Source of the DNA: WHSW01 sp963749365
GTDB taxonomy: Bacteria; Actinomycetota; Thermoleophilia; Solirubrobacterales; 70-9
Assembly: GCA_963749365.1 (NCBI GenBank)
Contig: CAVVME010000003.1
Location: 620,001-684,000, forward strand
DNA length: 64,000 nucleotides
Reading direction: 5' to 3'
Notes under the pieces: model-generated
Told to the model about the DNA's origin: nothing
What the model saw: the letters and a program-made list of their open reading frames with translations, nothing else
The model's database searches: none
Program-made: the position numbers and the translations under genes
In this document: positions 8,974-16,169 of the stretch, piece after piece
Numbering within the stretch: the first letter of the stretch is position 1
Layout: every line of letters starts with the position of its first letter

Positions 8974-9302
8974 CGCGCCCGCATGCTACGCAGCGGCGCC
9001 CAGCGTCGGTGAGTCCGCGGGCGCTCGCCGTCGGTTGGTGAAGATGACGGTCGGGTAGGGGTTGGCGCAGCCCTCGGGTGACAAACTCGACGCTCGCGGC
9101 CAGGCGGCGATCGAGTGGGGAGTTGACGCCCCTATCGCGAGGATAATTCGCCACCCGGCGCTTGGCGGGCCGCGAGTGGGGAGTTCTGGCCCATCCCCCC
9201 CACCCAGCCGGTTTCGCTCGCGCCCCACAGGGCCGCTCGCTGCGCACCGGTTCCCGCGCATGGCGACGACTCCGGGACGTTCGACGGAGCGCGGGGCTGG
9301 GC
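8974..9302 (-). other. Gene-free leader upstream of thrS
   Basis: No credible gene is seen. On the minus strand it contains two direct copies of AACTCCCCACTC (plus-strand 9113-9124 and 9174-9185, 61 bp apart) and an AT-richer patch GAATTATCC (about 9140-9150) that could be a -10 region. No T-box specifier loop or antiterminator could be recognised. It probably holds the thrS promoter. Confidence 0.5.
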
Positions 9303-10799
9303 TCAGTGCTCGCGCAGGGTCGCGCGGTCGAGCTTGCCGTTGCCGGTCCGCGGCAGCTCGTCGTGGACGACGATGCGCTTCGGGACCATGTAGTCCTCGA
9401 GCCGCTCGGCGCACAGCCGGCGCAGCTCGCCGGGATCGAGCTCGGCGTCGCTGTGGGGCGCTACGTGTCCGATCACCGCCTCGCCGAGCAGCTTGTCGGG
9501 GATCCCGACCACCGCTGCCTCGCGAACCCCCGGGACGGTGTGCAGCAGGTCCTCGATCTCCTTCGGGACGACCTTCTCACCGCGCGACTTGATGATGTCG
9601 TCGCGCCGGCTGACGAAGTACAGGTAGCCCTCCTCGTCGGTCCGGAAGAGGTCGCCGGTCGCCAGCACCCGCTCCCACGGCCAGCGCCCGGGGCGCAGCT
9701 TCTCCGCCGTCGCCTCGGGCTTGTTCCAGTACTCGAGCATCACGTGCGTCCCGCGGACCATCAGCTCGCCGACCGCGCCGGGGACCGGGACATTGCCGTC
9801 CGCGTCCTCGATCCAGGCCTCGGTGCCCGGGATCGGGACCCCGACCGAGGTCGGGCGCTGCTCGAGCTGGTCGGGCGGCAGGTAACAGATCCGCTGCGCC
9901 TCGGTCTGTCCGTACATCGAGTAGAAGCGCGCGTTGGGGAAGGTCGAGCGCAGCGACTGGATCATCGGCTCGGGCATCGGGGCGCCGGCGTTGGTCAGCG
10001 TGCGCAGCTCGGGGAACTCGCGCTCCTCGAGCCCGCGCAGTGAGAGCAAGACCCCGAACACCGTCGGCACCCCGGGAAGCGCCGTGATCCGCTGATCGCC
10101 GATCAGCGAGACGACCCGGCCGGCGAACGCGAACCCGGGCTCGAGCACCAGGGTGCCGCCGCTGCGGACGCTGGTCAGGAGCTGATAAAGCCCGTAGCCG
10201 AACGAGAGCGGCAGCACGCAGAGCACCCGCTCGGACTGGTCCATCTCGAGGTACTCGATGATCGAATCGGCGACGAAGGTCATCGTCTGGTGGGTGACCG
10301 CGACGCCCTTCGGCTCCCCGGTCGAGCCCGAGGTGTAGACGACCCCGGCGAGGTCGACCGAGAGCGGCCTGTGCAGGCCCGCCTCGCCCGTCGGCACCGA
10401 CTCGACGCTGCTGAACACGTGCACATCGCCGGCGGCCCGCTCGGCCGCCTCGCGTGCCGTCTCGACCCGCTCGTCGTCGCAGATCAGCGCCCGGGCGCCG
10501 GAGTCATCGAGCACGTAGGCGAGCTTGCGCGCCTTGACCGTCGGGTTGAGCGGCGAGATCGCCGCCCCGGCGCGGAAGATCCCGTAGATCGCGATCACGG
10601 CCTCGAGCGAGTTCGGGAGCAGGGTCGCGACCCGGTCGCCGCGCTGAACCCCGTTGTGTGCGAGGCCCGCCGCGAGCCGGTCGGCGGCGCGATCGAGGTC
10701 CGCGTAGGAGAGCTCGCCCTCGGGGGCGATCACCGCCGGCTTCTCCGGCTCGGCGGCGGCCGAGACCCTGAGATCCTCGCCGATCGTCCGCCCGCGCAT
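9303..10799 (-). CDS. AMP-forming acyl/aminoacyl ligase (ANL superfamily)
   Basis: A 498-residue adenylate-forming enzyme. The ATP-binding motif YTSGSTGEPKG is at residues 155-165, YSMYGQTEAQR is the A5-type motif, ATGDLFRTDEEGYLYFVSRR is the hinge region, and the catalytic lysine is K489 in RTGNGKLDR. It activates a carboxylic acid as an adenylate and transfers it to a thiol. The acyl carrier protein gene lies 12 bp upstream in the same operon, so the natural acceptor is likely that ACP, as in DltA/DltC-type or exosortase-associated ligase/ACP pairs. The substrate is unknown. Confidence 0.85.
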   Translation of the reverse strand: MRGRTIGEDLRVSAAAEPEKPAVIAPEGELSYADLDRAADRLAAGLAHNGVQRGDRVATLLPNSLEAVIAIYGIFRAGAAISPLNPTVKARKLAYVLDDSGARALICDDERVETAREAAERAAGDVHVFSSVESVPTGEAGLHRPLSVDLAGVVYTSGSTGEPKGVAVTHQTMTFVADSIIEYLEMDQSERVLCVLPLSFGYGLYQLLTSVRSGGTLVLEPGFAFAGRVVSLIGDQRITALPGVPTVFGVLLSLRGLEEREFPELRTLTNAGAPMPEPMIQSLRSTFPNARFYSMYGQTEAQRICYLPPDQLEQRPTSVGVPIPGTEAWIEDADGNVPVPGAVGELMVRGTHVMLEYWNKPEATAEKLRPGRWPWERVLATGDLFRTDEEGYLYFVSRRDDIIKSRGEKVVPKEIEDLLHTVPGVREAAVVGIPDKLLGEAVIGHVAPHSDAELDPGELRRLCAERLEDYMVPKRIVVHDELPRTGNGKLDRATLREH

Positions 10800-10811
10800 G
10801 GCTGGATCTCC

Positions 10812-11072
10812 TCAGGACCGCTTGGTCGTCACGAACCCGGTGATCGCGTCGATCGAGCCGAAGTTCTCCTCGGTGATCTCGACGTCGTCGACGGCGATCC
10901 CGTAGCGGCTCTGGACTTCCTCGACCAGCTCGACGAAGCCGAGCGAGTCGATGATCCCGAGCTTGAGCAGGTCATCGCCGTCGGCGAGCTCGGTGCCGGG
11001 ATGCATGTAGAGGAAGTTGTCCTCGATGAAGGTGCGCATCTCCTTGCGCACGCCGTCATCGCCTGCGGTCAT
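10812..11072 (-). CDS. Acyl carrier protein
   Basis: An 86-residue four-helix carrier protein. The phosphopantetheine attachment site is Ser43 in GIIDSLGFVELV, and the acidic helix II surface follows. Its ATG overlaps the asparagine synthase stop by 4 bases, and it is followed 12 bp later by the AMP-forming ligase that probably loads it. It is a stand-alone carrier rather than the fatty-acid AcpP, judged by context. Confidence 0.9.
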   Translation of the reverse strand: MTAGDDGVRKEMRTFIEDNFLYMHPGTELADGDDLLKLGIIDSLGFVELVEEVQSRYGIAVDDVEITEENFGSIDAITGFVTTKRS

Positions 11073-13054
11073 GAGACCTCCTTCGCTAGTGGTCGGACGG
11101 GCCGATTGGTGCGGTCGATTCTCACCCGCGGCTCGGTCGTCTCGGGACCGTAGTCGGCGAGCGGGACGCCGATGAACGCCCGATGCCAGAGCTGGGTAGA
11201 GAGCACCCCGACCAGGGCCATCCCCTCGCGCATCCCGGTGGCGCGGCCGGCGCGGCAGCGTCGCACCAGGCCCTCGACCCGCTGCGGATCCCAGATCCCG
11301 ACCTCGCCGAGCGCCGCCGGGCTGAGCGCTTCATCGACCCATGCCGGGGCGTCCTCGGCGAAGAACGGCTCGACCTCCGGGGCCCGGTAGGGCTGCTTGC
11401 CGCGGCTCGCGATCGTCGCCGGCAGCACCCGCTCGGCCAGCTCGCGCAGGGCGGCCTTCTCGCGCAGGCCGTCGAGCTTGGCCTCGGCCGGGAGCCGCGC
11501 GGCGTAGGCGAAGACCCGGTCGTCGAGGAACGGGTAACGGCCCTCGACCCCGTGGGCCATCGCGACCCGGTCGCCCTGCGCGGCGAGCAGGTAGGGCTCG
11601 AGCAGGGTGGTGACCTCGAGCCATGCGGCGCGCTCGAGCTTGCTCCAGCCCGCGGCGCCGGCGGGAATCTGCCCACGCAGCCGCTCGAGCGAGGCGTCGG
11701 CGCCGATCTGCTCGGCGACCTCGGACCGGTAGAGCGCCTTCACTCCCGCGGTCGCCGCCACTCGAGTCAGGTGGGAGCCGAGCAGCTCGTCGTCGGCGCC
11801 GGTCTCGAGCAGGAAGCGCCGCCAGGCGGGCCCGCGCCTGGCTGCCGCCGGGCCGAGGTAGGAGTAGAGCTGGTCGAGCAGCTCCTCGGCGCGCTCGGGC
11901 TCGGAGGCGTTGAGCTCGCGCAGCGCCACCTCCTTGAACAGGTCATAGCCCCAGAACAGCTCGTCGGCGCCCTCGCCGGTGGCGATCACGGTGATCCCCG
12001 CCTCGCGCACCTGCCGGGCGAGCAGGTAGAGCGGCACCGGTGCGGTGCGCACCAGCGGCACCTCCGCGTGGCGGACGACTTCGTCGAAGGCGCCGGTGAT
12101 CTCGCCGGTTCCGACGCGGACGACGTGGTGACGGGTCCCGATCGCCTCGGCGACCTCCTGCTGGAAGGCGCTCTCGTCGTAGAGCGGGTCGCGGAAGGCG
12201 ACCGAGAAGGTCCGCAGCTCGCCCTCGGTCTCCGCCTGGGCGAGGGCGGTGATCAGGCTCGAGTCGAGCCCGCCCGAGAGGTAGGTCCCCACCGGGACGT
12301 CGGCGCGCAGCCGCAGCCGCACGCTGTCGCGCATCAGCTCCTCCAGGTCTCCCTCGGGAGGCTCGCCCTGACCGTAGTCGGGAACCCACCAGCGCCGCTC
12401 GGCGACGATCTCGCCGCGCTCCCAGACGACCAGGCCGCCCGGCGGGACCTGGCGTACGCCGGCGAACGCGGTCTGCGGCGCCCGCGGCCCCCAGAGGGTG
12501 AACACGTCGTCGATCCCTGCCAGGTCGGGCTCCGCGGCGAGCTCGCCCGACGCGAACAGTGCCTTTGCCTCCGAGCCGAAGACCAGCGTCCCGTCGTCGC
12601 GCAGCGAGTAGTGCAGCGGCCGGACGCCGAAGCGGTCGCGGACCAGGGTCAGCCGGCGTCTGTCGGCGTGCCACCAGGCGAGCGCAAACTGGCCGTTGAG
12701 GCGAGCGAGACCGTCGAGGCCCTCGCGCTCGAGCAGGCGGAGGACCACCTCGGTGTCGCTGCGGGTGTCGAACGACTCGCCCGCCGCCTCGAGCTCGGCG
12801 CGCAGCTCGATGAAGTTGTAGACCTCGCCGTTGTAGACCAGGGCGGCACCCTCACGATCGGCCTCGAAGGGCTGCCAGCCGTCGGGGAGGTCGATGATCG
12901 CGAGCCGGGTCGAGACCAGACCGGCGCCGTGGTCGAGCAGCAGCCCGAACCCGTCCGGCCCGCGATGGCGGATCGCGCGGGCGATCCGCAACAGCGCCTG
13001 CTCGTCGACCGGCGAGCTCGGCTCGGGCCGAACGATTCCGCCCACCCCGCACAT
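11069..13054 (-). CDS. asnB: Asparagine synthase (glutamine-hydrolysing) family protein
   Basis: A 661-residue two-domain amidotransferase. Cys2 of MCGVGGIV is the class II glutaminase nucleophile, with NGEVYNF and the RSDTEVVL region following. The synthetase half has the PP-loop LSGGLDSSLITAL and IATGEGADELFWGYD. It hydrolyses glutamine and transfers ammonia to an adenylated carboxylate. In this operon, between a NadE-like enzyme (1-base gap) and an ACP (4-base overlap), a pathway-specific amidation is as plausible as housekeeping asparagine synthesis. Confidence 0.9.
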   Translation of the reverse strand: MCGVGGIVRPEPSSPVDEQALLRIARAIRHRGPDGFGLLLDHGAGLVSTRLAIIDLPDGWQPFEADREGAALVYNGEVYNFIELRAELEAAGESFDTRSDTEVVLRLLEREGLDGLARLNGQFALAWWHADRRRLTLVRDRFGVRPLHYSLRDDGTLVFGSEAKALFASGELAAEPDLAGIDDVFTLWGPRAPQTAFAGVRQVPPGGLVVWERGEIVAERRWWVPDYGQGEPPEGDLEELMRDSVRLRLRADVPVGTYLSGGLDSSLITALAQAETEGELRTFSVAFRDPLYDESAFQQEVAEAIGTRHHVVRVGTGEITGAFDEVVRHAEVPLVRTAPVPLYLLARQVREAGITVIATGEGADELFWGYDLFKEVALRELNASEPERAEELLDQLYSYLGPAAARRGPAWRRFLLETGADDELLGSHLTRVAATAGVKALYRSEVAEQIGADASLERLRGQIPAGAAGWSKLERAAWLEVTTLLEPYLLAAQGDRVAMAHGVEGRYPFLDDRVFAYAARLPAEAKLDGLREKAALRELAERVLPATIASRGKQPYRAPEVEPFFAEDAPAWVDEALSPAALGEVGIWDPQRVEGLVRRCRAGRATGMREGMALVGVLSTQLWHRAFIGVPLADYGPETTEPRVRIDRTNRPVRPLAKEVS

Positions 13055-13055
13055 C

Positions 13056-14033
13056 TCAGCGCGAGCCGTCGAGCAGGACCGCCGGCGCGTGCAGGTACTC
13101 GGTCGCGACCCGCCTGCGCTCGATCTCGCCGTAGGCGGCCTCGACCTCGTCCGGGGTCAGCTCGACCCGCGGGGCGAGGTCGGCTGCCGGGACCCCCTCG
13201 TCATGGCCCTGGACCAGCAGGTCCATGCGCTCGTAGGGGTGCCCGAAGTAGAACTCCTCCTGGCTCTGCGGGAGGCTGAAGGTCTCGGTCGTCGGGGCGC
13301 GGTTCGCGATCCCCTCCGGCAGCCCGAGCGCGTGGGCGAGCGCGTAGACCTGGCTCTTGTAGAGGCCGGCGATCGGCTTCACGTCGGCGAGCCCGTCGCC
13401 CCCCTTGACGAAGAAGCCCTGGTCGTACTCGAGCAGGTTCGGGGTTCCCATGACCGCGTAGTGCAGCCGGTCCGCCCAGCTGTACTCGAGCAGCTTGCGC
13501 ACCCGCTGCTTCATGTTGGTCGCGGCGAGCAGCTCCCGATAGGCGTCGCCCGGCATCCGCCGCTGGTCCGTGGTCCCGTCGGGACGCTCGACCACGAGCG
13601 AGAAGACGATCATCCCGCCCGACGCCGGCGAACGGACGAGCTTGTGGCGCCAGCTCGGCTCGTAGTCCTCGAACACCTTGCGGATCGCGTCGTCGCGCTT
13701 GCTGTAGCAGCCCAGCGCCTCGAGCGCCCCCGTGATCGGCTCCTCGACCGTCGCGCAGCCGAGCATCTCGGCCAGCTCGAGCCCGAGGTCGGAGGAGCTG
13801 TCGCCGACGTCGCGCTCGGGAAGTCGCAGGCACATGACCCGTTCGGGACCGAGCGCCCGGACGCTGAGCGCCGCGACGACCCCCGAGTCGACGCCGCCGG
13901 AGACCGCGACGACCGCTCCGCGGCGGCCGAGCTCGCGGACCGCCTCGGCGAGCTTGCCCGCCAGGTCGTCGATGAATGCCTCTGTTTCCCCTGGGATCTC
14001 GATCATTCTTCTGAGGTCAACTATCGGCAGCAC
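13056..14033 (-). CDS. NadE-like PP-loop amidotransferase/NAD synthase paralog
   Basis: A 325-residue protein with the N-type ATP pyrophosphatase loop SGGVDSG at residues 45-51. NadE-like blocks follow: GGDGLADVKPIAGLYKSQVY (compare the GD-x-x-AD-x-xPIa-LyKtqv region of NAD synthases) and FYFGHPYERMD. The usual GTGNKSE motif reads GTPNLLE, and an insert (about residues 100-160, including SPASGGMIVFSLVVERPDG) is longer than in canonical ammonia-dependent NadE. It could be a true NAD synthase or a paralog amidating another adenylated acid. The neighbours (AsnB, ACP, ligase) favour the latter. Confidence 0.7.
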   Translation of the reverse strand: MLPIVDLRRMIEIPGETEAFIDDLAGKLAEAVRELGRRGAVVAVSGGVDSGVVAALSVRALGPERVMCLRLPERDVGDSSSDLGLELAEMLGCATVEEPITGALEALGCYSKRDDAIRKVFEDYEPSWRHKLVRSPASGGMIVFSLVVERPDGTTDQRRMPGDAYRELLAATNMKQRVRKLLEYSWADRLHYAVMGTPNLLEYDQGFFVKGGDGLADVKPIAGLYKSQVYALAHALGLPEGIANRAPTTETFSLPQSQEEFYFGHPYERMDLLVQGHDEGVPAADLAPRVELTPDEVEAAYGEIERRRVATEYLHAPAVLLDGSR

Positions 14034-14081
14034 GACCGGCGGCCTGAATCGCGGTCCGCGCTCGCCCGCGGATACTAGAAC

Positions 14082-15833
14082 TCAATCATCCGCCGCGGAG
14101 GGATCGGCGCGCGAGGCGTCGGGGATCAGCGGGCACGCACCCGGGCCGCGGCTGCGATTGACGAAGGTGCCTTCCGGAACCACGGCCCCCGAGTCGTCGA
14201 TCGCCACCGTCAGCGTCGAGCCCTGTCCCGGCGGCTCGGCCGGGCCACCCTCGAATGCCTCGACGCAGATCCGGTTGCCGCGCAACTCCCAGAGCAGGTA
14301 GTCGAGCCCGTGCTGATCGTCGAGCAGCTCGACCGGGGCGACGACGTAGGTCGATCCGGGCCCGAGCTCGCCCGCCAGCTCCGCCAGCTCGGGCGAGTAA
14401 CCACGCGGACCGACCGGCCCGTTGGCGAGCGCGAGAACGCTCGAGCCGCCCGCCGCGAGCAGGAACGCTGCCACGAGCGCCGCCGGCGCCGCGGCCGCCA
14501 GCGCCCGAGCCGAGACGAGGGCGACGAGCGGCGCCGCGATGACGAGCGCCTTGGCCTCCTGATAGGGCGTGCCGGCAAGCAGCGAGAAGAGCCAGAGCAG
14601 CGCCGCGGCCGCCAGCGCGGCCGGCACCGCCCGCTCGCCGCCGCGCAGCCACCGGCCGATCCCGAAGCACAGCGCCGCGAGCCCGAAGCCGGCGCCGAGG
14701 TAGAAGATCCAGGCGGGCGCGAACCCGTCGCCGGGCTCGACCCGGAAGTCGCCCGAGGGCCAGATTCCGAGCGCCTCGAGCGGCGAGAGGCGGTCGAACA
14801 GGTTGCCGAGCCCGGCTCCGTCCGGATCGAAGGTCTCGAAGCTCGCGAACTCAGCCATCCGGCCGAGCTCGGGGGCGATCGCGAGCGCCAGGACCGCGAA
14901 GGCGACGAGGGCGCTCGTCGCCGCCGGTCGAGCCGCCCGCAGCGTCTCGGCGAGCTCGCCGCGGCGCGTCGCGCGGCCGAGCTCGATCGCGGCCCAGACT
15001 GCGAGCGCCCCCGCGAGCCAGGCGAGCCCGGGAAAGCTGTAGGCATAGGCGCTGCCGACCGCGAGCACCGCGAGCGGCACGGCCGCGAGCCGCCGCCGCG
15101 CCGTCCCCTCCCCGGCCGTCAGGCCTCCTACGGGGCGCAGCAGGGCAATCGCGAACCCGAGCACGAACAGCGCCTGCAGGGTCTCCTTGAAGGCGCCCTG
15201 GACGAAGAATGCGGCGACCAGGTAGGTGAGGCCGACGCAGAGCGCAACCCCCAGGCGCCGCCAGCCCGAGAGCCCGTCGAGCAGCGCCAGCGGCGCCAAG
15301 CAGGCGGCGACCGCGACGGCCAGCATCAGCCCGTTGAACGCCTGCACCGTGCTCGGCCCGAGCGCCGCGACCGCGACCGCGATCGCATGCGGTCCGAGTG
15401 GATAGCCCTCCGCGATCAGCCGCTCGCTGCCGCCGACGGCGAGCCGGTCGGCGGCGAACAGGTGCTGGGACATGTCGGGGTTGAGCCCGGTGCCGAGGAT
15501 CCCGAACCGCGCCTCGACGATGAACGGCAACGAGGCGAGGAGCAGCGCCGCCAGCGCGACGAGGATGCTCCCGCGCAGCGCCGCTCCGGTCCCTGCCAGC
15601 CGGCCGCGCAGCAACAGCGCCGAGCCCGCCGCCACGACCGCGACCGCGATCAGCGCCGCGGTCCCCTCCCCGGGCAGGCGCACGGTCCACCAGGCGAGCG
15701 CGCAGAGCGCCGCGAGGCCGACGGCCGGGGCGAGGGGCGAGGGGCCGCGACGCCCGCAGGCGACCAGGATCGCCTGGCCGATCAACGCCGCAGCGCCGAG
15801 CACGATCAGGAACGACGCGTAGGCACCGAGCAT
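14082..15833 (-). CDS. Large polytopic membrane protein, possibly GT-C-type
   Basis: About 583 residues from ATG 15833 (MLGAYASFLIVLGAAALIGQ). The frame continues upstream, but the hydrophobic start and the divergent gene at 15880 favour this one. It has a dozen or more hydrophobic helices, an extracytoplasmic loop after helix 4-5 (FGILGTGLNPDMSQHLFAAD, with acidic residues as in GT-C glycosyltransferases) and a soluble C-terminal domain. No catalytic motif is certain. It is the first gene of the NadE-AsnB-ACP-ligase operon (48-bp gap), suggesting a role in assembling or transferring the product at the membrane. Confidence 0.6.
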   Translation of the reverse strand: MLGAYASFLIVLGAAALIGQAILVACGRRGPSPLAPAVGLAALCALAWWTVRLPGEGTAALIAVAVVAAGSALLLRGRLAGTGAALRGSILVALAALLLASLPFIVEARFGILGTGLNPDMSQHLFAADRLAVGGSERLIAEGYPLGPHAIAVAVAALGPSTVQAFNGLMLAVAVAACLAPLALLDGLSGWRRLGVALCVGLTYLVAAFFVQGAFKETLQALFVLGFAIALLRPVGGLTAGEGTARRRLAAVPLAVLAVGSAYAYSFPGLAWLAGALAVWAAIELGRATRRGELAETLRAARPAATSALVAFAVLALAIAPELGRMAEFASFETFDPDGAGLGNLFDRLSPLEALGIWPSGDFRVEPGDGFAPAWIFYLGAGFGLAALCFGIGRWLRGGERAVPAALAAAALLWLFSLLAGTPYQEAKALVIAAPLVALVSARALAAAAPAALVAAFLLAAGGSSVLALANGPVGPRGYSPELAELAGELGPGSTYVVAPVELLDDQHGLDYLLWELRGNRICVEAFEGGPAEPPGQGSTLTVAIDDSGAVVPEGTFVNRSRGPGACPLIPDASRADPSAADD

Positions 15834-15879
15834 CGGCGGCGAGCATATTCGCGCCGCCCGGCGGCCATATAGTGGCCGG

Positions 15880-16119
15880 ATGAGCGACTCGGAGCCCCCG
15901 CACCACCGCCTCCACACCCCGACCAGCGAGCTGCCTCACCCCGAGAAGGTCCGGCGTGAGCAGCAGCACATCCGGATCCTGACCGCGGTCCTGCTCGCTG
16001 TGCTCGCGATGCTCGCCTACGCGGCCGCGTTCGACCTCGACGCGTGGGCGGAGTGGGTGGTGCTGGGGATGATCTGCGTCACGGCGCTCGGGGCGTTGAT
16101 CGCCGTCCACCGCAACTGA
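15880..16119 (+). CDS. Small two-helix membrane protein
   Basis: A 79-residue hypothetical protein with a His/Pro-rich cytoplasmic head (PHHRLHTPTSELPHPEKVRR) and two predicted transmembrane segments (about residues 32-51 and 57-76). It is divergent from the membrane-protein operon across 46 bp. The family is not recognised; small proteins of this architecture are common in Thermoleophilia (inference). Confidence 0.65.
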   Translation: MSDSEPPHHRLHTPTSELPHPEKVRREQQHIRILTAVLLAVLAMLAYAAAFDLDAWAEWVVLGMICVTALGALIAVHRN

Positions 16120-16169
16120 CCCGGGTACGTATATCGTTGCTCGGTTCCGGCGACCGAGGGAGGGGCAGG

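Noticed and set aside
8974..9302. T-box riboswitch before thrS
   Set aside because: No T-box consensus or specifier stem could be found; the only pattern is the 12-bp repeat.
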